From: Antitrichia curtipendula
Lineage: Eukaryota > Streptophyta > Bryopsida > Hypnales > Leucodontaceae
Reading direction: 5' to 3'
NCBI GenBank assembly: GCA_951230915.1
Contig: OX579635.1
Span: forward strand, 8,246,001 to 8,310,000
DNA: 64,000 bases
Below the pieces are notes generated by a model. The model searched no databases and was not told the DNA's origin. It saw only the letters and a program-made list of their open reading frames with translations. A program made the translations under genes and the position numbers. Positions 23,971 through 35,600 of this stretch are shown piece by piece. Position 1 is the stretch's first letter. Each line of letters opens with the position of its first letter.

Positions 23971-24507
23971 CCACAGTTGTCTTCTGTACAATGTCCAAGA
24001 AAACATAGAACTGCCATGTTGGCAAGGGGTTTGGGTTTAGGTTTGGATAAGTTAGTGAAAGTTATTATAAGTTGAGGTAAGACCCTGACCAAACTATGAT
24101 TAATTTTTTTTGAAATGACACTTGATGTTGCATTTGAATGACATGGCCTCCAACAAGGATGAAGTGGCATGCAACATCAGCTCAATTTAATGTCATCTAA
24201 GAATTTTAACAATGGTTTTTTAAACATCTATTGAGATGTCAACAAAGACATCAACTGAGACGTCCAAATCTTTTTTTTGACGTTAGCTTTGACAGCTTTG
24301 TAAAATTCAGAAAATTCACATATCCCATATTGTTTGTCTTCCCTCCTACCACCCCACTTGTATAAATAGTTTGTTTTCTCATATCAATATACACACAATA
24401 AATGGCTTTTCAAGCCATGCAACATAAATATCAAATATGGTGTATTTTGTATGATGTACAATGTATGGCATATTGTGTCTAATATATAATATATGGTGTA
24501 AGTCAAA

Positions 24508-24680
24508 GTTGATGTTGCAAACAATCTAGACGTTGGAGTTGATGTCTCAAAAAATTTCTAGATGTCTAAGTTGATGTCTCAAAAAATGTCTAGATGTCTA
24601 AGTTGATGTCGCTAAAAACAATATCATAATTCTTCTTGATGTCTAAATTGATGTTGCTCAAAACAATATTAATCTTTTTA
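24508..24680. repeat. Tandem 32-bp GTTGATGTC repeats in the CACTA element
   Basis: Five units beginning (G/A)TTGATGT; two central ones are nearly identical and 32 bases long (GTTGATGTCTCAAAAAAT, then TCTAGATGTCTAA). The fourth is about 45 bases. They probably serve as subterminal repeats. Confidence 0.6.
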
Positions 24681-25006
24681 GATAGCGTGACATCAAGTGC
24701 AACGTCAGTTGCCACATCATCTCCAAGTTGGGTGAAAAAATTTCCATATGGCACTACCCACCTACATGGCACTTATGTGGAGGTGACATGGCTACCATGT
24801 GGCACACTTTTGGTTCCTTCTTTGACCATATCTATGCAAATGTCACACTAAAAACATGGCACATTTTCTCATATTTTACCATATTTTTGTCATGTTAATC
24901 TTGACAGATTTTTTTGGACATCAACGGGAACATACCTAACATTAAAAAAAACGTATTTGCATGTTTTTTAGCTTGTCCAAAAAAACGCAAATTTCTTACA
25001 GTGATG

Positions 25007-26225
25007 AGTCCAAATAGAATGAATCACTAAATCTTTCCATATAAACAAGAATACTTTCTATAAAAAACAAAGTTTTGAAATTTTTATTTTTATTTTTGTA
25101 AGTTTTTTTGGTGTTGCCCAATGAACCTGTTTTAGACTTAGAGTGGCATAACTTTGCTTTTGGATATTGATTGAAATAAAAATTATATTCCCAAAAAACT
25201 GACATGTTTTCTTGTTTTTGAAAAAAAAATCAAAAAAACACATTGCAATCATAGGAACCCTACCCAAAATTCATTTTGTCCTCTAAAGGGACAATGGAAC
25301 CCTAGGGATTAACACAAGAAGGACATTGAGGAGAATAAGTGTCCAATGAATGACAAGAAATTCTTCACTGTAGGATAGAACTACAACTATTCATCTTTGG
25401 ATTTTTTTGTGGAAAGTGGAGAACATCTACAGTTGCTTGACTTCCAATTAGTACTTTTGGATTTTTTTTATTCCAATGACTCTCATGGTTACACAATGCA
25501 TGATTTCCAAGGTCACCTCCCACGTCGTCTCAAGGTTAAAAAAGGTTTGTCTTTTTAAGAATTCAAATATTACTTGGGATGAGTGAAAAGTTATTTGGAC
25601 AAAACATTGAATAGAAGTGCTTCCCATGTATTGAATTACAACAACCACATATTTCAACCACATATTTGTATACTTGGTTGATAATTGTTTTGAATGTAAT
25701 CCTTGTGTGATACCCCATGGGGTTCAAATCTTTGGAGCATAGTGGTTAATTTATCATTATTGCAATGACACAATGCAATGGTTGTCACTTGCTCACAACT
25801 CATACTTCTAACTACTTGTGGGACTATTTTGGGATTGTATAAGAATCAGATTTAGTGTGTTCACATGAAATTGACCAAACAATTCCTGTAGCGATGTCCA
25901 TAGAATTGTTGCCGGGTACTGTTGAAGGGAAGAATATGTAGGGGTCAGGTTTGCAACGCGGCCACAACTGCGTGTACTTACCTTACTACATAGTACTGTA
26001 GGAAGAATGCATCCCATGCAAAGCCCCAACGCAGATCTTAAATTCAGGATCTTGGAAGTTTACCTCCTGTTTCAAAATTGGTAGAGCAGTAGAAGGCTGC
26101 TGAATTCACGTTTACTGAGAGTCCAGTGGAAACGTTCCGCATAACATTTTTGAACAAATTCACATACTAGATTTCTAAACGTAGGATTTTATGACACCAC
26201 CTCTATGAACAATTAGCCCTAGTCA
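25007..26225. other. Spacer with an inverted fragment of the C-family element
   Basis: 25230-25308 resembles the reverse complement of the left end of the element at 43273, finishing CCCTAGGGATTAA. It is followed by a B-family-like segment to about 25445. The last part (from about 25900) is the probable 3' untranslated region of the GEM-like gene. Confidence 0.4.
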
Positions 26226-28037
26226 TTATTTATAATTCTTTGTGTAAGGATTGGATGCATTAGGATTATAGTTTGGAGGCACACCAGCAGTTGGATTGTG
26301 GCCCGGAGTCGATGTTGAAGGAGGTTGTTGCGCAGCCGTCTTCTTCATTCCTGGCACCGACAATCCAGCCCACGGGGACTTCAGTCCACCATTGGGATCA
26401 ATCGCGCCGATGTGCTTGAGAGCCAGTTGCATGCTTTTCACACCTTTGTCGTAGTTCACAAACCCCATGAACCAGAAGTCGTGACCATCTTGCGTCACGA
26501 TCTGAATGTACCTCTCCTGAGGCTTGTTCTCGTTGAAAGATGGAACAACCTCCTTTACTTTGTCCAAAGGCACAACCATCTATGCACAAAAAGAGGTGAG
26601 CTTTCAGTCCCTAAGAATGAGAAGTCAGATTCACAAATCTTCATTATTGTGAAGGTGGTGAATAATCATGAATTAGTGTGAGCTGTCAAACGAAAAAATG
26701 ATCCATTTGAGCAAGGGAACTAACCTTGTAGTAACTCCAGGCTTGCTGACCGGGAGTGGGTGCATACGAGAGAGGTCGATCGCTGCAGAATGAAAACTTC
26801 AAGTTCGAGATATAAAGAGTGCCAGCCACGGGACCCGTCGAGGTGGACAGGTAACAAGCGTATGTCTTCCGAAGCTGCTCCCCTTCGGCCATTCCAAAAG
26901 TGGATTTATAGAGCCCTTCAAAGCCACCCTCTTGCACCAGCTTGAATCCTTGGGTCATCCTTCCTCGGGCTGCATCTGCAATTGATGGACCAGTCTTCAC
27001 TGCCATCCATCCACAGTTGCAAAGTAAGCGACTGTACACTCAGTACATGCAATATACACGCGATGGCTCTTTCATGAACTCTAAAGTACACCCACCCACC
27101 CACCCTCCCCCGAGATGTACAACTCTGCTACATTATCTCCATAGAACATACACTAAGTGTCCCCCGAGCAGCACGCATCCCAAAATCAATACAAAACTCA
27201 AGAAGCGCATTAAAACTGCAGTGCAGATAACTTGCAAGGATTCTCCAATGTCACTTACTATGGCTCCAAATGTTTTCTGCAAATAATTCTGCTTTCCCCA
27301 TGTACTTATTGAAATTCTCCACAATCGTATTCATAGGACCTGAAAATCAAAGACAAAGAGCACATCAACACAACAACAATCAAATATCTCGTCTAGTCCT
27401 GTTGAAAGGACGCTACCCCCACATTTTGGATCACATTCTAAAGAAAATTCCAACGATAACAAACTCATACAGTACATCAAAACTCAGACTTCAACTTGCA
27501 GGTGAGGTGTGACAAAAAACACAAATACTAAAATTCTGCTACCTACTGCAGTTGCAGATACATACCGGTTCCTGCAGCTGGAACTGATTGCGTCTGAACA
27601 TACGGGCTTCCAGGCTGCACTCCCACGGGAACAGTGCCAGGCACTCCCGGCTGCGAAGTAGTCTGCTGTCGGTAAGCGCTAGCTGTACTCGGATGCTGCG
27701 TGGCACCGTTGAAAAATCCATGATCAGTCTTCGATGTCTCATAAGCGCCACTATGTTGTCTATGTAGGCCACCACCCGTCGCAAAACTACTTGGTTGCTC
27801 GCCGACTCCACTTCCCGATGCCCCTGCAGTCTGCGTTGCAGCCATTTTGTTGTCAGGGTGAGCACTAGGCTCGGATGGCTCTCCCATGGGAGGTGCTCCG
27901 AATGTGTTTGCGGGTGGCTGATAAAAAGGGTTCCGCATACTTGGCTGTCGATCCTCGGGTGGGGAGGTGAACAGGGGCTCGCCATCGTCGAAAGTGTATG
28001 GAGGGGGTGGCCCCTGGTGGTGATACCCGTAACTCAT
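26226..28037 (-). CDS. GEM-like protein with GRAM domain
   Basis: Four exons, 28037-27566, 27339-27259, 26999-26725 and 26579-26226, with consistent phases give 393 residues. The first ~150 residues are a low-complexity Pro/Ser/Gln-rich region (GPPPPYTFDDGEP). The conserved part follows: MNTIVENFNKYMGKAEL, MKTGPSIADAARGRMTQGFK, then the GRAM domain with ACYLSTSTGPVAGTLYIS, FCSDRPLSY, WSYYKMVVPLDKVKEV and HDFWFMGFVNY. This is the plant GEM (GLABRA2 EXPRESSION MODULATOR)/ABA-responsive GRAM family, membrane-associated proteins tied to ABA response and epidermal cell fate in Arabidopsis. The C-terminal tail is Pro/Asn-rich. The ATG at 28037 follows a leader acceptor at 28057. Family assignment is sure, cellular role is inferred. 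Confidence 0.92.
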
Positions 28038-28056
28038 TGTGGACGAGTCGAAATGC

Positions 28057-28950
28057 CTGCGAATGCAAAGAAAGCGAATCACTTGAATCGCACTCGACAC
28101 TGTAAAGCCTTCAAAGATATCGAGATTTCTCGAAGTAAAGTCATAACCTAAAAATTGCTAAAAATAACAATACGTGCGGTTGAGGAAAATTCGAATTCTG
28201 GAGAAAGAAAGTAAAATTGTGCTCCCAAATATTCAAATCTCGAATTATAATCTGACAACATAATGGAAACCAAAAATTCCGAAATGGAAACAGCAGAGCG
28301 ATCCTCGAGCGATCTACACATCGTTCTTTTCACCAGATCTGTAGACCTATAGAATTCAAAGTATTGGTTACTACTCATAACTTAAAATTCGTTTAAATAA
28401 TTACACATTTTGTATCAGGCGATGCAAACTCAAGTTCAAAAATTGTAAAATTCCGCTCTGAAGAGTCTCAGAACGATCGGAATCTAGAATTCCAAACTCA
28501 TCTTGGAAAAAAATTCCAAAATGTAAACAGTGAAACAATAGAGCGGCCCTACTGCTACGTCCTTTGCACCAGCCCTAAAGAAAGACAATGTATCATGTGG
28601 CAAAGCGTGGGCGATCAGAACAGACGAAGTACCCCAGGCACTTGCCAACTGATTGTAATCTACAAAAGCAGGACACGAACCAAAAAAAAGGGAGAAAAAA
28701 GAGCAGAAATTGCAAAAGAGCTCACCTGATCTGATGCTGTCTGGACCGTGCGAGAGCTGAGTCGCAGCGACGAGAGCAATTCAGTACATTGTTGGAGTAG
28801 AAGAGGCAGGAGCGGAAGAAATGTTAGCTGAAGTTACTACACAGCGAGAACGGGAGGAGATGCGAAGACCGAGAGACTGAGGGAGCTGGAAATAAGAACG
28901 AAGGCGCTACGGTGACGGGGTTGACCGTGGAAAAGGGGGCGGTGAACGCC
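28057..28950 (-). promoter_or_regulatory. GEM-like gene 5' leader intron and promoter region
   Basis: An acceptor (cattcgcag at 28057) and a donor (GATCAG|gtgagc at 28726/28725) define a leader intron of about 670 bases. The leader exon extends right of 28726 into a region of moderate GC to about 28900. No clear TATA box was found. Confidence 0.45.
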
Positions 28951-29787
28951 GCGTGGGCCGCACGTCCAATGCCGTGGATGAAGCGTCCGCAGGTATCTCG
29001 CCCTCTCTAATGTCACAGCCTTTTCAGGTCACTCCGGCCATGGCCGTGCTGCATAGGAGCTTCGCGGAGCTTCGTCTTCTATGCTCGCATCAACTTGCAA
29101 CACGGTTTGCCCCACGTTGTATTCTTGTTCTACTGTTCTACACTTGATTTTGATTTCTTAGGATCTTTCTGTGCATTATCGGCGCAAAATCGATGCAGAA
29201 GCGAACAGGAGAGGTGCGATTGAAGGGAAGGAAAGGAGGTGGAAATGAAGAGGAGAAGTTTCGATCGCATATTCTCAATTGTTTTAGAACGAGTTCTGTG
29301 CAGAGAGTGGCAAAGATAGTACAATATGGGCGGGGCGAAGCGGAGCCCTGTCAGATGGTCGAGATCAAGTTTTACCAATGGCAAGTCCGAGTACGTCACA
29401 AGACGTTCGAGAAGCTTCTGGACTTACCTAGACGATCACCAAAAGTTACAATGCATACATATTTGTGGATTTGAATGTCAATGATTTGAATTAGGCAAGA
29501 GTAAGGAGCATTTTTGCAGAATTTGAATGATTGATGGTGCTGCTTCTTGGCAATCTGCTTGCGTGCAGAATTCAGTAGCAGAATTCTTCGTGCAGATATC
29601 TAGGGTAGAACCACCCATGGTCAACCACGTAAAGCAATTCTGCATATGTTCTGGAGCAGTCGATGTGAATTTACAGCTCTGTAAGGAAGATAGAAATGAT
29701 GGGCAATGCCAAATTTTCGTAAATTTTGTCCTTGTTTTGAATTTACTATGAATTTTTTAAGCCAAAAGTTGGCCTCAACCCAATTCC
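28951..29787. other. Spacer with short unassigned frames
   Basis: Small overlapping frames on both strands (for example 28953-29147 + and 29193-29474 +) resemble no known protein. The first half has higher GC than typical intergenic DNA here, so an upstream antisense transcript from the GEM-like promoter is possible but unsupported. Confidence 0.35.
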
Positions 29788-30010
29788 ACTCTATCATAAC
29801 ATTACTAACCTTTTAGCGGGGGACCCCTTTTGCTCCCCCCATATCAGGACCCCCCCATTCGTCGATATGGTCTTGTCAGAGCTACAGGGATCTCCAAACC
29901 AATTGGATGTACTCAATTATAACTAAAATTTCCCCCCAGGCATCCAGGGGGGGATTATACCTCATGTCAGAGGGAGTGCAGTCGCGCGGTTAACAATGTT
30001 ATGATAGAGT
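29788..30010. mobile_element. MITE-like element, 223 bp, ACTCTATCATAACATT ends
   Basis: The left end is ACTCTATCATAACATTACTA and the right end, reverse complemented, ACTCTATCATAACATTGTTA. The core holds several runs of six or seven C or G (near 29825-29860 and 29932-29953). No convincing target duplication was seen. Confidence 0.6.
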
Positions 30011-30498
30011 CATGCATAATTGATCACTGTGAGAGTAATTGCTACTAACTTGATCACCCAAAGTTAAGGACATTTGGCATCACGACCTTGGAGCATTGAT
30101 ACAACCATCCCAAAAATTAATCATGGAATTGAGTCCTAGCATGTACTGAAAATTGATACACCCTAGTGGTTGGCAACTGGATACTGGTTGGTAATGGGTG
30201 GTTCTACCATATGTGCGTTTATGGTCATATTCATTAAAATAGCTTATTTAAGAGCTTAGTTACCGAAAATGGACTACTCTTGTTCTCTAAAGCTTTCTAA
30301 TTGTGCATAGGATTGCCTTAAATTTTTTTTCCAATTCCAGTTTCAAAGAGTGTCCTTAAGCTGTAAGTACACTTACAATATAAAGATTGAAAAATGTTGA
30401 CAATGATCAAATTGTTGCAGAATTAGGTATCAGACAACAAGAATATTCTATTTTTCCATAATGAGGTGTTAGAGTCCAATAATTTTGACATTTAACCC

Positions 30499-30728
30499 TT
30501 AACCCTTAAACGATGAGGGGGTGACCTTGAAAATCATTCCTTTTCATTACCATGTGAATCATTGGCTTAAGAAATAGCAAAAGTACTCATTGGAAGTCAA
30601 ACTACTATAGAAGACCTCTCCTCTTTACAACAAAATTTTGAAGATGAATAGTTGTACTTTTGTCCTACTACAATGATTCCTTGTCATCCATCGGACATTT
30701 GGAGTCCGTGTCGACGTTCAAGGGTTAA
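30499..30728. mobile_element. TTAA-bounded short element, B family (copy at 30.5 kb)
   Basis: The left end is TTAACCCTTAAACGATGA and the right end, reverse complemented, TTAACCCTTGAACGTCGA. The interior matches the copies at 8846-9066 and, inverted, 45504-45713. Its right TTAA is also the left TTAA of the next element. Confidence 0.65.
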
Positions 30729-31376
30729 CCCCTAAATGTCCAAGCCTTTTTTGAGCTTCTAGGAATTTGCTCTAAATTGAACAAAAAGCCAACATTTTGA
30801 TAAGTTTATTATTATTTTTTGAATTATAACAGAACAAATTCAAACTAGACATTTTAGAGATCACATTGAAAAAGAAAACACAACAATATCACTTATGGAT
30901 TGAAAGATTATAATGTTTGATTATGATGGTATTAAAACTGTGAAAGTGATTTGAAGTCTTTCAATCCTTTTTTCACATGTCAAAACTAAAGTTGGTCACC
31001 CCAAAAAATATGGAGATAAAGGGCCTAACACACATAACCCCAATCAATTTATGGCTTCTCAAAATCTACTTTACGATTTTTTTAAATGGATCTCTAATGT
31101 AATTTTTTCTCCAAGATCTAATGTATTTGAGGCTCATTTTCAAGAGCCCTCAACACTACATAAAGTCAAGATTGCAATGGACACCCTTGTATAAAATCTC
31201 GAATAGAAAAGTTTTAATCAATCATTTTCAAAATCAGATTTTTGATGCTAAAACTAGACTCTAAAAATATTTTTCCAAAATACAAACTACTAAAAATAAC
31301 AACTTGGTTAGGTTTTATTTCAACTTCAAAGTATTGTCAACACCAAAATTTGGTACCTTGGACATTTAGGGGTTAA
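30725..31376. mobile_element. TTAA-bounded element, A family, forward copy (652 bp)
   Basis: The left end is TTAACCCCTAAATGTCCAAG and the right end, reverse complemented, is the same 20 bases. The full interior is similar to the reverse complement of 44280-44924. AT-rich, no coding frame. Confidence 0.75.
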
Positions 31377-31560
31377 TAGATGAGTTGGGCACCGTGTGAA
31401 TAGTTGGCTTCAAAAAATGAAAAATCACTCATTAGAAGACAAACTATTGTTACAGTAGCTTTTTACACAAAATTTGGAAGATGAATAGTTGCACTTATGT
31501 CTTAAATGAAGAGATTCTTTGTCATAACCGGTTGTTGAGTTTTCAACGCTCACGTGGCAC
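31377..31560. repeat. Partial B-family copy
   Basis: The segment around 31420-31510 carries the B-family landmarks (ACTCATTAGAAGACAAACTA, GATGAATAGTTGCACTTATG) directly after the A element. Its right end is lost in a different sequence beginning CATAACCGGTTGT, which reappears inverted near 31684. Confidence 0.5.
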
Positions 31561-31939
31561 CGTCCCATTGGCAACCCATCACCATTGCCATAACAAGTTG
31601 CAACTCATAACCTTCTTTCCTTTCAACTTACTTCCTACACCCTCGGATCATGAAGATCAAAGGTTTTGATTGGAAAATGTACAACCGGTTATGTACAATA
31701 ACCTATTCGCCGCTAGCGCGGCTCATTGGTTATTTAATACATTCATCAGCCAAAAAACGTCCTCCGTGTTGTTTATGGGTTAATAGCACAAAGCTCTCAA
31801 AACTATAACTGGTGTAGACGATGTTCTAAAATTTTGCCAATTTCTTCCGCTGTAACGACTAGATGGGGGAATATGTAGTGCGTGTGTTCAATTTTCTGCG
31901 GTGTACGTACGGAATTTTGGTTACAGAGTGGTAGTTATG

Positions 31940-32179
31940 GTTACCAAAACTCCAGCTTGGCTGCGGGGTAGAATGGGATCTAGGCAATCACAGGTGCGGC
32001 AATGGCGACTCCACGGTCAACACCAAGGAGTACAACATCCAGTACGTCATCCACAGCTGATCATCCTTCTTGGTTTGCGTCTCGAACGCCATGATGGAGG
32101 CCACCAACGGGTACCTGAACGTCATCACGAGACCTGTCAAGGGGTATACCGGCATTGCTACTGCCCATAGCCATCCCAT
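31940..32179 (-). pseudogene. HVA22-like (TB2/DP1/REEP family) gene, decayed
   Basis: Starting at the ATG at 32179, after a ctgctgcag acceptor, the frame reads MGWLWAVAMPVYPL, then RYPLVASIMAFETQTKKDDQ and WMTYWMLYSLVLTVES, the conserved core of HVA22/DP1 membrane-shaping proteins of the ER. The frame stops at 31988, but the family's next block (IPFYPAAKLEF) continues in another frame at about 31976-31941, up to a donor-like TTTTG|gtaacc. I found no later exon with the family's LPQF..A motif. So the gene is frame-shifted and truncated, unless an unusual splice rescues it. An unassigned frame at 32212-32436 (-) is probably leader or intron. Confidence 0.6.
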
Positions 32180-32436
32180 CCTGCAGCAGAATTAGAACTC
32201 AAAGAACAAATTCAGAAAGGAAAAACTACTAACATTCGTCCAGCAATCTGGAGATCAGTCCATTTACAGACCACCATGCCGCACAAGATGGAAGAGCTGT
32301 GGCAACAATCGAATACCCCTGGGAGGAGATGATTCAAGGCTAAAATAATGAGCATCAGCATATAAGTTATCTCCACGCCATATACGGAGTAATTCCCATG
32401 CTCATCTTGTTGGTTTGGCAATCCGACTGAGTCCAT

Positions 32437-33364
32437 GATCGTTTTCGAGTGGAACTTTCTTATTAGTTGTCACTGAAGGTTGATTTCATCTGCATTCTTT
32501 TCATTGAAGTACACTTCGAGACTGGGCAATGTTTGCCCACGCTAAAGAATACATGAGAATCTGTTCTGTTTTTTCTGTTCACAGAGCACAGAACCTTCAC
32601 AAGCTAATGATGATCGCGAATGTACCAGGGTATGTGAATGTACCTGAGGAATCATCTTTGAGCAGTTCACGAATATATAGTTGCTGATGTTCTCGGCTTG
32701 TGTGGCACGAACATATAGTTCCTAAGTCAATGTTCTCAGCTTGTGGGGATAACCGCGTTGTTTACACTGCATCTAACTTAAAGATTTTCATTTGAATTGT
32801 TGTAACTGTAAAACATGATTGCGTCAGCAATGTAATTATAACGTTATCAAGGCAGCTCAAAATTTATCGAGTTTACCGCGATGGTGAGAAAGGTGGATAC
32901 TTCTCCTTCACCTACCCAGGTATTTAGTCAATACCAATGGTTTCAGATTATTTCATAGCTTCAATCATCAAACACTTTTATTAGGTGATTGTAAATGCTC
33001 AACAACGAAACTAGGCTTTCAGGATCAGTAATTTCTATAAGTCGTCATATTGCCGGGATTCTGGTCCCAAAAAATTTGTTCATACCCTAATGAGCATGTG
33101 GAAACACCCACACCTCCATTTTCACCATTATTCTGTTTTCTACACAAAGAACGTGCTAACATAACTACCTTTTCCGCGAATCACCTATGTTCTACACGAC
33201 CGGTACATTGAACGGCATACTGCACTACAAAACTTGACATTCAGCTAGTGGCAAATTAACCTACGCTAAACCAGCGTGGCACTGTACACGAAAACTCCAA
33301 TTTGCCTCCAACTGAACTGAGAAAAATGAATACAACCTCCACTCGTTGAAGCGAGGATGAAAAT
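32437..33364. other. Spacer with a 40-bp tandem duplication
   Basis: Contains two adjacent near-copies of CACGAA(T/C)ATATAGTT followed by TGTTCTC(G/A)GCTTGTG at about 32668-32702 and 32708-32744. The right part should be the 3' untranslated region of the HMA-domain gene. No other gene is seen. Confidence 0.5.
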
Positions 33365-34454
33365 TTAATAATACTCTGACTCCACATGTTTCATGTAGTT
33401 AGGATTCGTGACAGGAACATTACTCAACGACACTTGCGGCCGGAGGAGGGCGGGCCGCTGGTTGTGGTGCGGGACATAGTGACTCTCCGCCATGCCCGGC
33501 CGGAACTCGTTCCCCATGGAAATATACTCCGCGTCGTGGAAGCGATGATTCTTGAACGACGGCATGCGGCGCACGCCGTAGAATTCACGCTGCAGGTTCA
33601 CAGGCTCAAACGCGTTCGCCTGTCGACCATCATACCGCTGAACTCGCCCAAACGAGGGTTCCCGGTTCATGCGTCTGTCGAACGAGTTCACACGCTGCAG
33701 CTGTTGGGGGATCATCGGTGCTTGCATCACGGGAGCTCGCATCATGGGCGGCATCTGACCCTCGTGAGGGAAGCGGCCGAAGCCGCTGGAGTTCGCGCGG
33801 ACGAGTGGGTTCGCTGTGTAGCGCGAGTCGCGGACGAGTGGATTCGTTGTGTAGCGCGACTCGCTAAAGCCGTTGGCGCTGGCGAGCGCGTTGTTGTTTC
33901 GAGCACTCTCGATAGGGAGGCTGGTGGCGTTGATGTAGGTGCTGTTGTTGAAGAAGGAGGATTTCTTCTTCACCTTCTTGACTTTCCGGAGAGCTTTCAA
34001 CGGGTCCACGAAGCCAGTGACGGTCACGCGCTGGTTGTACTGGTCGCAGATCACGTCGCGCACACCGTCCAGCTCCTCGAGCTCCTCCTTCACTTTCTCC
34101 TGGCACTTCTCGCAGCACATGGGCACTGTAAGCTCTAACACGGGGAGCTTCGTATTGAGCCCATCGAGCGACTGGAAGCCACGGTTCTGATACATGTACG
34201 CGTTGGGGTAGTCGAGATCATCTTTGCTTGAGAAGAGCTGCACCATTGGAAAACAGATATGGAACACAGGGTCAAGAAAGTAAATATGGAACACAGAAAT
34301 TTCAACATATCTGAACCACAAAATCCCTATCACGAATTAAAGCGGAATACGAAGCACCTTAACTAGTAATCAAGACATGCACGCCCACAACAACGTAAGA
34401 ATGGGACAGGTTAAGCAGTACCTCCTTGATTCCCTCTTTCACCCGACTCGCCAT
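33365..34454 (-). CDS. Heavy-metal-associated (HMA) domain protein
   Basis: Two exons: 34454-34422 (MASRVKEGIKE) and 34237-33365, in phase, giving 301 residues. An HMA fold runs at about residues 43-105: LPVLELTVPMCCEKCQEK with the metal-binding CxxC (C53, C56), GVRDVICDQYNQRVTVTG, then DPLKALRKVKKVKKKSS. The remaining ~195 residues are low-complexity and Arg/Asn/Met/Pro-rich, including a tandem SRYTTNPLVR/SRYTANPLVR. Plant proteins of this type (HPP/HIPP) bind or ferry soft metals. The C-terminus is ESEYY with no CaaX box, so it belongs with the non-isoprenylated HPP type. The start is supported by the spliced short first exon and the TATA box 186 bases upstream. A 250-residue frame on the opposite strand is a shadow of the GC-rich exon. 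Confidence 0.88.
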
Positions 34455-34639
34455 TTAATTCGTCTTCGCAGATCTCTCTTCCTTACAAAATCCACCAAAT
34501 AGCAACAATTGCAGATACACTTCACCGGTAGCTACAACTACTCTCTCCCCTTCAATTCTGCGTTTAAAGTACTCGTCTCAGTGCAGATATCTTAACTCGA
34601 AACCAATCTTCCAAGCTCTCTGTTTCACGCACTTGACAG

Positions 34640-34647
34640 TATATATA
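34640..34647 (-). promoter_or_regulatory. TATA box of the HMA-domain gene
   Basis: Minus-strand TATATATA in the context GGGTATATATACTGTC, about 186 bases upstream of the ATG, so transcription should start near 34610. Seen directly; role inferred. Confidence 0.55.
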
Positions 34648-34654
34648 CCCTAAG

Positions 34655-35430
34655 CTTAACCCACTGATCAACTCTTCAAGAAGGAATTGTTCAACACACG
34701 ACAACGCTCTCTACGAAGTCCGAAGCCCTCTCAGAAGCTCACAAGCCGCTTCTTGCTTGGTCGTCACTCCACAGCCGAAACTCGAGGGTCCAAGGCAAAG
34801 CCAAGAGTTAAAAGTTTATAAGCTACGTCCTCGGCAACCGACCCACTCACTGAAAAACGTCTCAGATAATCGAGTTCACAACAACCTCCAAATGCCAACA
34901 ACAATTCTACGAGCGAAGGAAACAGCTTGTCCGTTGCGAAATGATCATTAACCCAGTGTAATTTTAAACGTAAGAGTTGCCGATCACTATATGAGAGAGC
35001 AGGGAGAGCAGACTAGTCCTGCGGAGAACGCAACACGTGGCGAGAGGTCGAAATATCCAAGTTGCTGTTGATCGTCATGGACTCTGGCTGCTAGGCTAAC
35101 CCTAAAATTGAGACTCACCTTGTCACTGCTATGCTACAGTTAAGGCGGGGGTAGCTGCTGGAAATAAGTCTAGTATTGTGCGCTGTCTACTTTTGAGGGT
35201 CGAATTAAAACGCTGCGAGCACCGACCTCAGTCGTCGCGACCGTACTCACCGTAGTATACCGCACACATTCATGTTCGTTCGTGGAAGCTCATTCCAGAA
35301 CCCTCTTGAACGCGTGCTGTCACGCTGACGCGTGTCCCTCGTCAGATCAAAACCGACTTCTTGGAGATAGGATGGCGGCCAGGGAGGATTGACCCCCTTT
35401 TACGCCAACCATGGGCAAATGTACACCCCA
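34655..35430. other. HMA gene upstream region
   Basis: Moderate-GC DNA with no convincing coding frame. It probably holds distal promoter sequence. A run of C (35420-35445) marks its junction with a dispersed repeat. Confidence 0.4.
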
Positions 35431-35439
35431 CCCCCCACC

Positions 35440-35600
35440 CCCTTACTTTGTGCCGAGTAAATTTTGTATTTCTTCACTTAGTTGGACTAATTTGGGGGCT
35501 CTGGTTGCAAATATGAATTCAAAATTGCAAATTTGATCATGGGTGACAAATAAAAAATTTCAATGTTTTATCTAGAGATAAAATATGGAACAATAAGAAG
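35440..35600. repeat. Dispersed repeat, copy 1
   Basis: Shares a string of motifs in the same order (TTGCAAATATGAATT, AAAATT, ATCATG(G/C)GTGACAAATAAAAAA) with 58530-58670. Both copies follow C-rich DNA and lie upstream of a minus-strand gene. Confidence 0.55.

Larger units (their letters stand above)
23461..25003. mobile_element. Non-autonomous CACTA element, 1,543 bp
   Basis: The left end is CACTATAAAAAAAAAACTGT, continuing TTTGTTGGACATTAGC. The right end, reverse complemented, is CACTGTAAGAAATTTGCGTT, continuing TTTTTGGACAAGC. The element is flanked on both sides by ATG (23458-23460 and 25004-25006), a 3-bp target duplication as expected for CACTA (En/Spm) elements. Short GATGTC/GACGTC-containing repeats lie towards the right end (24235-24700), like the subterminal transposase-binding repeats of the superfamily. 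The only frame at the left end (23458-23676, 72 residues) matches nothing known, so the element depends on a transposase supplied elsewhere. A foldback element sits inside it. Confidence 0.75.

Noticed and set aside
27539..27985. 148-residue frame on the minus strand
   Set aside because: It overlaps GEM-like exon 1 in another frame; the real frame is fixed by splicing into the conserved GRAM exons.
33386..34138. 250-residue open frame on the plus strand
   Set aside because: It lies entirely antisense to the well-supported HMA exon, its translation is Arg/Val/His-rich low complexity, and it matches no family; it is a by-product of GC-rich codons.
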